This document shows, piece after piece, positions 24,218 to 34,036 of a stretch of DNA of 64,000 nt. Each line of letters opens with the position of its first letter. The stretch's first letter is position 1. The stretch spans positions 1 through 64,000 of the forward strand of contig NZ_JAATVV010000014.1 of assembly GCF_013184775.1 (NCBI RefSeq), read 5' to 3'. The translations under genes were made by a program, and so were the position numbers. The stretch comes from Martelella sp. HB161492. GTDB taxonomy: Bacteria > Pseudomonadota > Alphaproteobacteria > Rhizobiales > Rhizobiaceae. Below the pieces are notes generated by a model, which was not told where the DNA came from, made no database searches, and saw nothing but the letters and a program-made list of their open reading frames with translations.

Positions 24218-25514
24218 CATTACGCAATTTCTCGCCGACTACGGCACGACACTGGCGATCGTTTTCGCGCTGATCGTGATATCGGCATTCTTTTCCGGCT
24301 CGGAAACGGCGCTGACGGCGGTTTCCCGGGCACGCATGTATTCGCTCGAGGAGAAGGGCGATCAGCGCGCGGCAACCGTCAATCAGCTGACGACGCGGCG
24401 GGACCGGCTGATCGGCGCCCTGCTGATCGGCAACAATCTGGTCAACATCCTCGCATCGTCGCTGACGACAACGCTGTTTCTCGGAATTTTCGGCGATTCG
24501 GGCGTGGCCTACGCCACGCTGATCATGACGACGCTTCTGGTTGTCTTTGCCGAAGTGCTGCCGAAGAGCTGGGCGATTTCGGCCACCGACCGCTTCGCGC
24601 TCTTCGTCGCGCCGCTGGTGCGCATTGTCGTGCTGGTGGTCGGTCCGCTCTCAAGCGCGGTCAATTTCATCGTCCGCATGATCCTCGGCGCCTTTGGCGT
24701 CACGCTGTCGAAAAGCGGCTCGATGCTCTCGGCGCAGGATGAGCTGCGCGGCGCTGTCGATCTGCTGCACAAGGAAGGTTCGGTGATCAAGGCCGACCGT
24801 GACCGGCTCGGTGGCGTTCTTGACCTCGGCGAACTGGAAGTCTCCGATGTGATGATCCACCGCACCGCCATGCGTGCGGTCAATGCCGAGGATCCGCCGG
24901 AGCTTGCCGTGCGCACCGTGCTGGAAAGCCCCTATACGCGCCTGCCCGTCTGGCGCGGCTCGATCGACAACATCATCGGCATGGTTCACTCCAAGGACCT
25001 GTCGCGCGCATTGGCGGAACCTGGCGCAACGCCCTTCAACATCGATATCGTCAAGGTTGCGCAGAAACCCTGGTTCGTGCCCGACAGCACCAATCTGAAG
25101 GACCAGCTGAACGCCTTTCTGCGCCGCAAGGTCCATATCGCCGTCGTCGTCGACGAATATGGCGAGGTGCAGGGCATCGTCACGCTGGAAGATATCCTCG
25201 AAGAAATCGTCGGTGACATCGCCGACGAGCACGATCTGGAGATCTCCGGCGTGCAGCAGGAGGCAGACGGTTCGATCGTCGTCGATGGCACGGTTCCGAT
25301 CCGCGACCTCAACCGGGCGCTTGAATGGAACCTGCCGGACGAGGAAGCCACCACGATTGCCGGCCTGGTGATCCATGAAAGCCAGACAATTCCTGAAGAA
25401 CGTCAGGCTTTCACCTTTTACGGCAAGCGTTTTATCGTTATGAAGCGGGAAAAGAACCGCATCACCAAGCTGAGGATCCGCCCCGTCGGCGACGAGGCGG
25501 CCGCAACGCTTTAG
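24204..25514 (+). CDS. HlyC/CorC (CNNM) family membrane protein with CBS domains
   Basis: A 436-residue protein. A DUF21/CNNM membrane domain (about residues 10-190, three to four helices) precedes a CBS pair (residues about 210-330) and a C-terminal CorC/HlyC domain (350-430). Members export magnesium or cobalt or influence divalent metal homeostasis. It starts with ATG overlapping aroB (ATG at 24204 or 24210) and is part of the conserved rhizobial aroK-aroB-CorC unit. Transport substrate is not established by sequence. Confidence 0.9.
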   Translation: MVMGDITQFLADYGTTLAIVFALIVISAFFSGSETALTAVSRARMYSLEEKGDQRAATVNQLTTRRDRLIGALLIGNNLVNILASSLTTTLFLGIFGDSGVAYATLIMTTLLVVFAEVLPKSWAISATDRFALFVAPLVRIVVLVVGPLSSAVNFIVRMILGAFGVTLSKSGSMLSAQDELRGAVDLLHKEGSVIKADRDRLGGVLDLGELEVSDVMIHRTAMRAVNAEDPPELAVRTVLESPYTRLPVWRGSIDNIIGMVHSKDLSRALAEPGATPFNIDIVKVAQKPWFVPDSTNLKDQLNAFLRRKVHIAVVVDEYGEVQGIVTLEDILEEIVGDIADEHDLEISGVQQEADGSIVVDGTVPIRDLNRALEWNLPDEEATTIAGLVIHESQTIPEERQAFTFYGKRFIVMKREKNRITKLRIRPVGDEAAATL

Positions 25515-25530
25515 CCCAGTGAATTTTTGT

Positions 25531-25580
25531 CTGGTGCATTGATCTGAAAATCGGAGACGGTCTTCAGGTCAATGCACCAG
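25531..25580. repeat. Long inverted repeat between CorC and bolA
   Basis: Arms CTGGTGCATTGATCTGA (25531-25547) and TCAGGTCAATGCACCAG (25564-25580) are complementary except for one G-U-type mismatch, with a 16-base loop. It sits between convergent genes and may be a bidirectional transcript end, although no T-run follows. Confidence 0.65.
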
Positions 25581-25587
25581 TGTCAGC

Positions 25588-25869
25588 TTACCAACGTGTT
25601 GCCTCTCCGGGGGCAGCCGCTTCGATTGCCAGGGCATGAAGCCCCGCGGCAATTTCTTCTTGTAATGCCTCATTGACGGCACGATGCCGTGCAATGCGGC
25701 TCATCCCTTCAAATTGGGACGAGACAATCCGAACGCGCAAATGGGTGATCTCAGGTGCGTTCGGCTCATGAAAATGACCGGCATGCCTTTCGCTCTCATC
25801 CATCAGGATAAGGCGTTCCGGGTTGAAGAGGCCCTGAAGTTTCTCTTCGATCACGGTTTTTGCCGACAT
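25588..25869 (-). CDS. BolA family protein
   Basis: A 93-residue BolA-fold protein with the family's central HAGHFHE segment and the helix-turn RIARHRAVNEAL. BolA proteins pair with monothiol glutaredoxins to handle iron-sulfur clusters and affect cell shape and iron signalling. The start at 25869 is preferred because GGAG stands six bases upstream. It is divergent from the J-domain gene. Confidence 0.92.
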   Translation of the reverse strand: MSAKTVIEEKLQGLFNPERLILMDESERHAGHFHEPNAPEITHLRVRIVSSQFEGMSRIARHRAVNEALQEEIAAGLHALAIEAAAPGEATRW

Positions 25870-25988
25870 CATTTTCTCCATTGATTGAACATGCTTTGCG
25901 CGCCGCAGGATAACCGCTCACAAAGCCAGCAACAAACTCCTTTGTCAATTCTTGTTGTCGAAGGCACTGAGGGTCATAATCAGCCGCT

Positions 25989-26621
25989 ATGAATCTCGAC
26001 TCCAAATATTTCGACCGCCTCCGTACGCGGCGCAAACGCCCGGCTCAAGCCAAGGCAGAGACGTCTGCGCCCATCTGCCAGTGGGACGGATGCGACAAGC
26101 CGGCCAATCACCGTGCACCCGTCGGCCGCAATGCCGAGGGCAAGTTCTTCATGTTCTGCTTTGAGCACGTGAAGGAATACAACAAGGGCTACAATTATTT
26201 TGAAGGCCTTTCCGACGGCGAAATCGCCCGCTACCAGAAGGAAGCGCTGACCGGTCACCGCCCGACCTGGACCGTCGGCGTCAATGGTGCGGCGCGCCAG
26301 ACGCCGCTGAACGGTTCCAAGCGCTCCGGAAGCGCCGCCTCTTTCAACAAGATGCGCGATCCTTTCGGCTTCGTTCATGACGGTGACGGCGCTTCTCCAC
26401 GGTCTTCCAAGCCTGAACGCAAATTGAAGACGCTGGAAGCGAAAGCTTTCGACACGTTGGGCTTGACCGCATCGGCCACGGCGAGTGATATCAAGAAACA
26501 GTACAAGGTGCTTGTGAAGAAGCACCATCCGGACACGAATGGCGGCGATCGCGGTTCGGAAGAAAGATTTCGCGCCGTTATTCAGGCCTACCAATTGCTG
26601 AAGCAGGCCGGTTTCTGTTAG
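25989..26621 (+). CDS. J-domain protein
   Basis: A 210-residue protein with a C-terminal J domain (about residues 150-208). It carries the HPD motif (KKHHPDTNGG) needed to stimulate DnaK ATPase. The N-terminal part has a Cys pair (CQWDGCDKPANHRAP) followed by FCFEHVKEYNKGYNYF, conserved in alphaproteobacteria. It lacks the G/F and zinc regions of true DnaJ, so it is a specialised co-chaperone. It lies directly upstream of cobS-cobT, as in other Rhizobiales. Confidence 0.9.
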   Translation: MNLDSKYFDRLRTRRKRPAQAKAETSAPICQWDGCDKPANHRAPVGRNAEGKFFMFCFEHVKEYNKGYNYFEGLSDGEIARYQKEALTGHRPTWTVGVNGAARQTPLNGSKRSGSAASFNKMRDPFGFVHDGDGASPRSSKPERKLKTLEAKAFDTLGLTASATASDIKKQYKVLVKKHHPDTNGGDRGSEERFRAVIQAYQLLKQAGFC

Positions 26622-26685
26622 GCCCATGGCTTAACTGCGGCAAGACTGAAGGCGACCCCCACGCTTGGGCCGCGACGGAGACATG

Positions 26686-27678
26686 ATGAGCAAGATTGAA
26701 CTGGATTATTCCAACGGACCGGACACGACCGTTTCGGTTCGTGAAACCTTTGGCATCGATATCGACCTTGAGGTTCCGGCCTACAGCGCCGACGACCCCT
26801 ATGTCCCCGACATCGACCCGGACTATCTCTTTGACCGCGACACCACGCTCGCCATTCTCGCCGGCTTTGCCCATAATCGCCGCGTCATGGTCTCCGGTTT
26901 CCACGGCACAGGCAAATCCACCCATATCGAACAGGTTGCTGCCCGGCTGAAATGGCCCTGTGTTCGCGTCAACCTCGACAGCCACGTCAGCCGTATCGAC
27001 CTGGTGGGCAAGGATGCCATCGTCGTCAAGGATGGCCTGCAGGTCACCGAATTCAAGGACGGCATTCTGCCCTGGGCCTATCAGCACAATGTCGCGCTCG
27101 TCTTCGACGAATATGATGCCGGCCGCCCGGACGTCATGTTCGTGATCCAGCGCGTGCTGGAATCCTCCGGCCGCCTGACCCTGCTCGATCAGAGCCGCGT
27201 CATCAGCCCCCACCCGGCCTTCCGTCTGTTTGCAACGGCCAACACCGTCGGCCTCGGCGATACGACCGGCCTCTACCATGGCACGCAGCAGATCAACCAG
27301 GCGCAGATGGACCGCTGGTCGATCGTCACGACGCTGAACTATCTGCCGCATCAGGAAGAGGTGAACATCATCCTCGCCAAGGTGAAGAGCTTCAACGCCA
27401 CGGAGGAAGGCCGCACGGCCGTTTCCAACATGGTCCGCGTCGCCGACATGACCCGCTCGTCCTTCATGAATGGCGACCTGTCGACCGTCATGAGCCCGCG
27501 TACGGTGATCAACTGGGCGGAAAATGCCGAGATCTTCACCGATATCGGCTTTGCCTTCCGCGTCACCTTCCTCAACAAATGCGACGAGTTGGAGCGCACC
27601 CTGGTGGCTGAACATTACCAGCGCGCCTTCGGCACCGAACTGAAGGAAAGCGCCGCCAACGTCGTCATGAGCGCCTGA
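26686..27678 (+). CDS. cobS: Cobaltochelatase subunit CobS
   Basis: A 330-residue AAA+ subunit of the aerobic cobaltochelatase (CobNST) that inserts Co(II) into hydrogenobyrinic acid diamide. Walker [10 protein letters not shown] and Walker B LVFDEYD are visible, followed by sensor motifs. The start [20 protein letters not shown] matches known CobS N-termini; GGAG lies upstream. It precedes cobT by 10 bases. CobN is not in the window. Confidence 0.96.
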   Translation: MSKIELDYSNGPDTTVSVRETFGIDIDLEVPAYSADDPYVPDIDPDYLFDRDTTLAILAGFAHNRRVMVSGFHGTGKSTHIEQVAARLKWPCVRVNLDSHVSRIDLVGKDAIVVKDGLQVTEFKDGILPWAYQHNVALVFDEYDAGRPDVMFVIQRVLESSGRLTLLDQSRVISPHPAFRLFATANTVGLGDTTGLYHGTQQINQAQMDRWSIVTTLNYLPHQEEVNIILAKVKSFNATEEGRTAVSNMVRVADMTRSSFMNGDLSTVMSPRTVINWAENAEIFTDIGFAFRVTFLNKCDELERTLVAEHYQRAFGTELKESAANVVMSA

Positions 27679-27688
27679 GGTAAAACCC

Positions 27689-29584
27689 ATGGCCGGACGC
27701 GGCGATAATCACAAGACCAATCCGTATGCGCCGGTGGACCTCGAGCCGTTGCACCGCTCGATCTCCGGCTGCGTGCGCGCGGTTTCCGGCGATCAGGAGA
27801 CCGAGGTCGTGTTTTCGCACGACCGGCCCGGCATGACCGGCAACCAGATCCGGTTGCCGGAATTCTCCAAGAAGCCGACATTGCAGGAGCTTGCGGTGAT
27901 CCGCGGGCTCGGCGATTCCATGGCGCTGCGCAGTTCCTGCCACAATCCGGTCACCCATGCGCAGATGTCGCCGGGCGGCCCGGATGCCCAGGCGATCTTC
28001 GACGCGGTCGAACAGGCGCGGGTGGAATCGATCGGCGCCAGGCGCATGCCCGGCATGGCAAAAAACCTGTCCGCCATGCATGCCGAGAAATATGACAAGG
28101 CGAATTTCGCCGCCATCGACCAGCGCGATGACGCTCCGGTGAGTGAAGCGATTGCCATGCTGGTGCGCGAGAAGCTCTCCGGTGAAAAGCCGCCGGAATC
28201 AGCCGGCCATGTGCTCGACCTCTGGCGCGATTTCATCGAACAGAAGGCCGGCGTCGACCTCAACCGCCTCGGTGAAGCAATCGAGGACCAGCATGCCTTT
28301 GCCCGCGTCGTCCGTTCGATGCTGTCCTCCATGGATCTGGCTGAGGACTATACCGAAGAAGATCTGGAAACCGACGACAACGCTGAAGAAATGTCGGAGG
28401 AAGACCAGCCGCGGTCAGACCGCCAGAACGATGAGAATGTCGAGGAAGATGCCGGACAGGATTCCAGTCCCGCAGAAGATAGCGAAAGCGCCGACGAGGA
28501 GATGGATCAGGGCGAGCTCGACGGCGCGGAAGTGGCCGATACCGATCTCGATGACGATGCCGATCCCGATTCGGAAGTGGCGGGCGAAACCAAGCGCCCC
28601 AACACGCCCTTTGACGAGCTGAACGAGAAACTCGACTACCGGGTCTTCACCGGCGAGTTCGACGAGGAAGTCACGGCAGAAGAGCTCTGCGATCAGGAAG
28701 AGCTGACGCGCCTGCGCGCCTATCTCGACAAGCAGCTCGCCCATCTTCAGGGTGCGGTCGGCCGTCTTGCCAACCGCATGCAGCGCCGGCTGATGGCGAA
28801 ACAGAACCGCTCCTGGGATTTCGATCTCGAGGAAGGCTATCTCGACAGCGCCAGGCTCACCCGCATGATCATCGATCCGATGCAGGCGCTCTCCTTCAAG
28901 ATGGAGCGCGACACACAGTTTCGCGATACCGTGGTCTCGCTTCTGATCGACAATTCCGGCTCCATGCGCGGCCGGCCGATCACGGTTGCCGCCACATGCG
29001 GCGATATCCTCGCCCGTACGCTGGAACGCTGCGGCGTCAAGGTCGAGATCCTCGGCTTCACCACCAAGGCCTGGAAGGGCGGACAATCGCGCGAGAAATG
29101 GCTCGAGGACGGCAAGCCCGCCGCTCCCGGCCGGCTCAACGATCTGCGCCACATCATCTACAAGTCCGCTGACCAGCCCTATCGCCGGTCGCGGACCAAT
29201 CTCGGCCTGATGATGCGCGAAGGCCTGCTCAAGGAAAACATCGACGGCGAAGCGCTGATCTGGGCACATGACCGGCTGATGGGGCGTCCCGAACAGCGCC
29301 GCATCCTGATGATGATTTCCGACGGCGCGCCAGTCGATGATTCAACGCTTTCGGTCAATCCCGGCAATTTCTTGGAAAAGCACCTGCGTGCCGTAATCGA
29401 GGAGATCGAGACCCGTTCACCGGTCGAACTGCTTGCCATCGGTATCGGCCATGACGTGACGCGCTATTATCGCCGCGCCGTGACCATTGTCGATGCTGAC
29501 GAGCTTGCCGGTGCCATGACCGAACAGCTGGCTGCCCTGTTCGAGGAACAGCAGGCCCAGGGCCGCGGACGACGCGGACATTGA
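27689..29584 (+). CDS. cobT: Cobaltochelatase subunit CobT
   Basis: A 631-residue CobT. The N-terminal helical region is followed by a long acidic segment (residues about 225-305, rich in Asp/Glu) and a C-terminal von Willebrand A domain from about residue 410, with the [13 protein letters not shown]. It forms the ring complex with CobS that drives the chelatase CobN. Its TGA overlaps the TTG start of the next gene (TTGA). Confidence 0.96.
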   Translation: MAGRGDNHKTNPYAPVDLEPLHRSISGCVRAVSGDQETEVVFSHDRPGMTGNQIRLPEFSKKPTLQELAVIRGLGDSMALRSSCHNPVTHAQMSPGGPDAQAIFDAVEQARVESIGARRMPGMAKNLSAMHAEKYDKANFAAIDQRDDAPVSEAIAMLVREKLSGEKPPESAGHVLDLWRDFIEQKAGVDLNRLGEAIEDQHAFARVVRSMLSSMDLAEDYTEEDLETDDNAEEMSEEDQPRSDRQNDENVEEDAGQDSSPAEDSESADEEMDQGELDGAEVADTDLDDDADPDSEVAGETKRPNTPFDELNEKLDYRVFTGEFDEEVTAEELCDQEELTRLRAYLDKQLAHLQGAVGRLANRMQRRLMAKQNRSWDFDLEEGYLDSARLTRMIIDPMQALSFKMERDTQFRDTVVSLLIDNSGSMRGRPITVAATCGDILARTLERCGVKVEILGFTTKAWKGGQSREKWLEDGKPAAPGRLNDLRHIIYKSADQPYRRSRTNLGLMMREGLLKENIDGEALIWAHDRLMGRPEQRRILMMISDGAPVDDSTLSVNPGNFLEKHLRAVIEEIETRSPVELLAIGIGHDVTRYYRRAVTIVDADELAGAMTEQLAALFEEQQAQGRGRRGH

Positions 29585-30552
29585 TCGGCCGTTTCGTCCT
29601 TTGTCTCGGCTTTGCCGTCGCGGTTGCCGCCGCGCCGGCTCTTTCCGGCCCGGTCCCGGTCGCAGCAACGCCGATCCCGCATTTTGCCCTTGAGGGCAGC
29701 GAGACCCAGTTTGGCCGGCTGACCTATCTTGGCGGGCTGAAACTCGCCTCGCCGAATGCCGCGTTCCAGTCACTCTCGGCCATCCGTTTCCGGCCCGATG
29801 GCCAGCATTTCATCGCCGTTGCCGATAATGGCACCTGGATTACGGGCGCCATCACCCGTTCGGCCGACGGCCGGCTGTCCGGTATCCGCGATGTGACCAT
29901 CAGCCCGATGAAAAACCGCAAGGGGGTCCATGCCGGCAAATCGGCGATGGATTCGGAAAGCCTCGCCATCGATGGCGACCAGCTGCTTGTCGGCTTTGAA
30001 GGCGAGCACCGGATCGACCGTTATCCGCTGAAAGGCTTTGAGACCGCCACGGCAAAGCCCGGCCCAAATTTTCTGGTCCCGCGGAAGGAACTGCGCCGGA
30101 ATGGCAGTTTCGAAGCGCTTGCCGCTGATGGCAAGGGCCGGGTCATCACCGTCACCGAGCAAAGTGTTGATGCCGACGGACATCTGTTCGCGGCCATCAT
30201 TGAAGGCCCCGACAAGGGGATTTTCAAGGTGGTGAAAACCAACGGCTTCGACGTGACCGACGCCGTTTTCCTGCCCGGCGGCGATGTGCTGCTGCTGGAG
30301 CGCCGCTTCTCGCTTCTGGCTGGGATCGACATGCGCATCCGCCGCATTGACGGAGCCGCCATCCGGCCCGGTGCGCTGGTCGACGGGCCGGTCATCATGC
30401 AGGCCTCCGGCCGCGAGACCCATATCGACAATATGGAAGGCATGGACCTTATCCGCCGCCCTGATGGATCCCTGAGCCTGATCCTCGTCTCCGACGACAA
30501 CGCCTCCCCGTTTCAGTCAACCCTGATGCTGGAATTCGCTCTGGAACGCTGA
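29581..30552 (+). CDS. Exported esterase-like phytase-family protein
   Basis: A 323-residue protein with a signal peptide ([18 protein letters not shown]) and a beta-propeller-like body containing the repeated [31 protein letters not shown] and [13 protein letters not shown] motifs. These are typical of the 'esterase-like activity of phytase' family (PF13449). The TTG start overlaps the cobT stop, so it is translationally coupled to the cobalamin genes, although no link in function is known. Periplasmic location is predicted. Confidence 0.85.
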   Translation: MIGRFVLCLGFAVAVAAAPALSGPVPVAATPIPHFALEGSETQFGRLTYLGGLKLASPNAAFQSLSAIRFRPDGQHFIAVADNGTWITGAITRSADGRLSGIRDVTISPMKNRKGVHAGKSAMDSESLAIDGDQLLVGFEGEHRIDRYPLKGFETATAKPGPNFLVPRKELRRNGSFEALAADGKGRVITVTEQSVDADGHLFAAIIEGPDKGIFKVVKTNGFDVTDAVFLPGGDVLLLERRFSLLAGIDMRIRRIDGAAIRPGALVDGPVIMQASGRETHIDNMEGMDLIRRPDGSLSLILVSDDNASPFQSTLMLEFALER

Positions 30553-30589
30553 GAGCGCCCGGAAATTGGCGGGCGGTTCGCAGACGCCG

Positions 30590-31264
30590 TCATCCCCCTG
30601 ACTGCGTTTTTTCGCCCGGCGCCACCAGATTGCGGATCATCATCAGGCTTTCCTGGTTCAGTCTGAAGGCCTCCTGAGCATCGAGTGACGCCCAGTTTTC
30701 GGCAAACCAGCGGTCGATCGCCGTTGCCGCCGCCAGCGCTACGGCAACCAGAAGGCCCTCGGGCAGATCATCGCGAACGGCGGCGCAGGCCTGACCTTCA
30801 CGCAGCAGTGCTGCCACGGCGGCATGAAGCTCTGCAACCGGACCGGCGGCGGCGGCAAGGCTCGCCGGGCTCTCATAGAGACGACGGCCAAGCGTGGCCA
30901 GATCAGCCGCGTCGGTCAGGGTGACGGACAGCCGCCCCATATAGGCGCCAAGAGCAGCCCAGAAGGCCTCCGCATCGCCATCAAAATCATCGCCCAGCGG
31001 TGAACCGAGACGCGCGCCGAGTACCGCCAGCGCTTCGGCAATCACGGCAGCGAACAGATCTGCCTTGTCTTCGATATAGTAATAGGCCTGCCCTTTCGAG
31101 ATACCGGCCGTCTTCAGGATCACGTTCAGCGAGGCGGCCTCGAAGCCATCGGCGAGGAAGGCGCTGCGGGCGGCAGCATAAAGTGCGGCCCGCCGCGCCG
31201 GTTTCAGCGCGGTAAGCCGCTGCCTTGCACAATCGCCCTCCGCCATCGCTCTTTCAACGGCCAT
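30590..31264 (-). CDS. TetR family transcriptional regulator
   Basis: A 224-residue regulator with the N-terminal TetR helix-turn-helix (residues about 25-65, DGFEAASLNVILKTAGISKGQAYYYIEDKADLF) and a helical ligand domain. The ATG at 31264 follows AAGGAAGG. It is divergent from the VOC gene, and the 17-bp palindrome TTAGACCAC-TGGTCTAA between them is almost certainly its operator. It therefore probably represses both genes until a small molecule binds. Confidence 0.9.
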   Translation of the reverse strand: MAVERAMAEGDCARQRLTALKPARRAALYAAARSAFLADGFEAASLNVILKTAGISKGQAYYYIEDKADLFAAVIAEALAVLGARLGSPLGDDFDGDAEAFWAALGAYMGRLSVTLTDAADLATLGRRLYESPASLAAAAGPVAELHAAVAALLREGQACAAVRDDLPEGLLVAVALAAATAIDRWFAENWASLDAQEAFRLNQESLMMIRNLVAPGEKTQSGG

Positions 31265-31284
31265 AAAACCCTTCCTTGTCAATT

Positions 31285-31301
31285 TTAGACCACTGGTCTA
31301 A
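31285..31301. promoter_or_regulatory. TetR-type operator palindrome
   Basis: TTAGACCACTGGTCTAA has perfect 8-bp arms around a single central base. It lies 21 bases upstream of the TetR start and 58 bases upstream of the VOC gene, covering the likely promoters of both. A TTGACA on the minus strand (31282-31277) touches it. Confidence 0.8.
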
Positions 31302-31358
31302 TATGCTCTGAAACCACGCGGCGTCAACGGCGCCGATCACCGGACGAGGGAGAAAGAC

Positions 31359-31910
31359 ATGCGCTGGCGCGGCGTCAATCATATCGAATTGTCGGTCCTC
31401 GACTACGAAAGATCGGTTGCTTTCTTCGACGAAATGTTCGGCTGGCTCGGCTATAAAAGCTTCTGGACCCTCGATCTCGGCTATCGCTCCACCTATTACA
31501 TGGCGCGCTTTCCCTTCCCGCATTCCTATATCGGCATCCAGCCAGCGCGCTCCGGCGGCAGGCTCGATCATGAAGCCCGTGCCACCGGCCTGCACCATCT
31601 GGCGCTCTGGGCCACGGGGCGGCGCGAGGTTGACCGGTTCCACCGTGACTTTCTGCTACCGCGCGGCATTTCCGTGTCCGATCCGCCAGCCGAATATCCG
31701 CTCTACGCACCGGGCTACTACGCTGTCTTCTTCGATGACCCGGTCAACGGCTTTCACCTCGAACTGGCCCATATTCCGCTGATCGCCTCGCCCGGCGCCT
31801 ATCGCCGCACGGCAAGAGCCTGGAAACAGGCGGCAGCGGATCACCCGGACTGGCCTGCCGGAACGATGAAGGCAGCCTTTCGCACGCTTCCCGGCCGCAC
31901 GAAAAAATGA
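31359..31910 (+). CDS. VOC (glyoxalase/dioxygenase superfamily) protein
   Basis: A 183-residue protein with two VOC modules. Candidate metal ligands are His8 (GVNHIELSVLDY), a His in LHHLALWA and a Glu in GFHLELAHIP. Such proteins isomerise, cleave or sequester small molecules such as methylglyoxal adducts or antibiotics. A GGGAG site precedes the ATG, and it is controlled by the divergent TetR gene, which suggests a detoxification role. The substrate is unknown. Confidence 0.88.
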   Translation: MRWRGVNHIELSVLDYERSVAFFDEMFGWLGYKSFWTLDLGYRSTYYMARFPFPHSYIGIQPARSGGRLDHEARATGLHHLALWATGRREVDRFHRDFLLPRGISVSDPPAEYPLYAPGYYAVFFDDPVNGFHLELAHIPLIASPGAYRRTARAWKQAAADHPDWPAGTMKAAFRTLPGRTKK

Positions 31911-31985
31911 GGCCGCCCTTTTGGGGCGGCCGGAATAGCTTCGGGGGGGAGAAGCGAAAGGGTTTCACGGCGCTGAAACCCTTCC
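31911..31985. terminator. Two hairpins between VOC gene and uxuA
   Basis: GGCCGCCC-TTTTG-GGGCGGCC (31911-31931) and AAGGGTTTCA-CGGCGC-TGAAACCCTT (31958-31983) are strong stems between convergent genes. The first is followed on the minus strand by TCATTTTTT. They probably end transcription from both sides. Confidence 0.6.
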
Positions 31986-32038
31986 CGTTTGTTGTTATTG
32001 CTGAGCCGGGGGCGTTTCGGCCTCCTGGGAGGAGTGGC

Positions 32039-33196
32039 TCAGAGGGTCGCGAGTGCGCGGGCAATGCCGCGCACTTCAGCAAGGCCGCGCAGCCGCCCGA
32101 TCAGCGGGTAGCCGGGATTGGTCTTGCGGGTCTGGTCATCGAGGATGGCGTGGCCGTGATCAGGCCGGAACGGGATCTGCAGACCATGCGCCTTTTCCAC
32201 CTCGAGGGCGGCCTTGACGACGGCAACCATGTCGACATCGCCGTCGAGATGCGGCGCTTCATGGAAGCTCATGCCATCCTCTTCACGCTTGGTGGCGCGC
32301 AGATGCAGGAAATAGACGCGATCGCCGTGCTTCTTCAGCATCGCCGGCAGATCATTGTCGGCGCGCACGCCATAGGAACCGGTGCAGAAGGTGAAGCCGT
32401 TGGCTTTCGACGGCACGTCAGCGACCATGCGGTCCATATCGGCCACCGTCGAGACGACACGCGGCAGGCCGAACAGCGGACGCGGCGGATCATCCGGATG
32501 GATCGCCAGCACGGCACCGGCCTCTTCAGCCATCGGCACGACGATCTTGAGGAAGTTGGTCAGCTGCTCGGCCAGCGCCTCGGCGTCGATGGCATCATAG
32601 CGGGCGAGCTGGCCGCGGAAATCATCGAGCGTATAGCTTTCCTCAGATCCGGGAAGGCCGGCAATCACGTTGCGGACCAGCTTCTCCTGATCAGCCTCGG
32701 TCATGGCCTTATAGGCCGCTTCGGCGCGGGCAATATCGGCGGCCGAATAGTCGGTCTCAGCGCCCTTGCGCTTCAGGATGAACAGATCGAAGGCGACATA
32801 GGCAGCATAATCGAAACGCAGAGCACGCGCGCCATCTTCAAGACGATAGGACAGATCGGTGCGGGTCCAGTCGAGCACCGGCATGAAATTGTAGCAGATC
32901 GTCTTGATACCGGCCCTGGCCAGGTTCTGCGCCGAACGGCCCCAGGTCTCGGCAAGCTGTTCCCAGCCGGCCTCGGCCGTCTTGATCTTCTCATGAACAG
33001 GAATGCTTTCGGTCACCGACCAGGTGAGACCGCTGGCTGCGACCATATCGCGCCGGCTTTCGATCAGTTCGGGCTCCCATAGCACGCCATTCGGCAATTC
33101 ATGCAGGGCGGTGACGATGTCACTCGCCCCCGTCTGGCGGATCTCCTCGAGGGAAATCGGATCCTTGGGTCCGAACCAGCGCCAGCTTTCCTTCAT
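32039..33196 (-). CDS. uxuA: Mannonate dehydratase
   Basis: A 385-residue TIM-barrel enzyme that dehydrates D-mannonate to 2-keto-3-deoxygluconate. The start MKESWRWFGPKDPISLEEIRQ, the CYNFMPVLDWTRTDL strand and the C-terminal metal/substrate segments (LAIHPDDPP, FCTGSYGVR, HLRATKRE, FRPDHGHA) are diagnostic. AGGAG precedes the ATG at 33196. It is downstream of the GntR regulator and beta-glucuronidase on the same strand, and works with uxuB at 44389 in glucuronate degradation. Confidence 0.96.
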   Translation of the reverse strand: MKESWRWFGPKDPISLEEIRQTGASDIVTALHELPNGVLWEPELIESRRDMVAASGLTWSVTESIPVHEKIKTAEAGWEQLAETWGRSAQNLARAGIKTICYNFMPVLDWTRTDLSYRLEDGARALRFDYAAYVAFDLFILKRKGAETDYSAADIARAEAAYKAMTEADQEKLVRNVIAGLPGSEESYTLDDFRGQLARYDAIDAEALAEQLTNFLKIVVPMAEEAGAVLAIHPDDPPRPLFGLPRVVSTVADMDRMVADVPSKANGFTFCTGSYGVRADNDLPAMLKKHGDRVYFLHLRATKREEDGMSFHEAPHLDGDVDMVAVVKAALEVEKAHGLQIPFRPDHGHAILDDQTRKTNPGYPLIGRLRGLAEVRGIARALATL

Positions 33197-33268
33197 CGTC
33201 AACTCCTGTTGTTCTTCCGAAGCCTTGCCTGAAGACTTCCCTGTTTGTTGCAGTCCGCGCTTGTGCGC

Positions 33269-34036
33269 CTATCCCACGATCCGGCCGATTTCATCCGAAC
33301 CGAATACGAAGCCGTCAAAGGCCGGATCATCGACATCGGAAAGCGCCATCAGCGTTTCTCGTACATTCTGGAGATGCTGCCACATGGCCTGGCGCGCCCG
33401 CGCCGGATCCTTCATCTGCAGCGCCTGCAATATGGCGCGATGATCAGACAGCCAGCGGCGGCGATAATCACTGTTGAACACACGCATATGCAGCTGCGCC
33501 CACATGCGGCTCTTCTTGCGCTTGGCCCAGAGCTCGTCGAGAAGATCGACCATGACGGAGTTCTGCGTTGCCTCTGCAATCAGCCGGTGGAACAGCTCGT
33601 CCCCCGCATAGCCATCATCGGAATTCTTCTCGATCGCCTCGCGCTCCATATCGAGCGCCTCACGCATGCGGCGGATATCGGCCATGGAGACCATCTCGGC
33701 AGCAAAAGCGGCAATGGTGGATTCCAGCAGCTGGCGGGCCTGCAACAGCTCGAAGGGGCCGATATCGTCGGTCAGGCTGTCATCGGCAGCGACCTCCGGC
33801 TCGGGTTCGGCGGCCGGTTCGGCAAGATAGATGCCTGACCCTTTCCGCACTTCGACCAGACCCTCCAGCTCCAGCGTGATCACCGCCTCGCGCACCAGCG
33901 AGCGGCTGACACCCATTTCCTCGGCCATCTGGCGCTCCGTCTTCAGCCGGTCGCCGGGCTTCAGCGTCGAAGACGCGACCTCGGCACGGATCGCCTCGGC
34001 AACCTCCTGATAGCGGCGTTTTACAGCGTCTCCCAT
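33269..34036 (-). CDS. GntR/FadR-subfamily regulator of hexuronate genes
   Basis: A 255-residue FCD-type GntR regulator. The winged helix occupies residues 10-75 (KTERQMAEEMGVSRSLVREAVITLELEGLVEVRKGSGIYL in broken form), and the helical FCD ligand domain follows with metal-binding His residues (ELFHRLIAEATQN, WLSDHRAIL). It overlaps the beta-glucuronidase stop by 16 bases. The TTGGT-N2-ACCAA palindromes in the TRAP intergenic region fit this subfamily, so it probably represses the locus until a hexuronate or mannonate binds, in the manner of UxuR/ExuR. Confidence 0.9.
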   Translation of the reverse strand: MGDAVKRRYQEVAEAIRAEVASSTLKPGDRLKTERQMAEEMGVSRSLVREAVITLELEGLVEVRKGSGIYLAEPAAEPEPEVAADDSLTDDIGPFELLQARQLLESTIAAFAAEMVSMADIRRMREALDMEREAIEKNSDDGYAGDELFHRLIAEATQNSVMVDLLDELWAKRKKSRMWAQLHMRVFNSDYRRRWLSDHRAILQALQMKDPARARQAMWQHLQNVRETLMALSDVDDPAFDGFVFGSDEIGRIVG

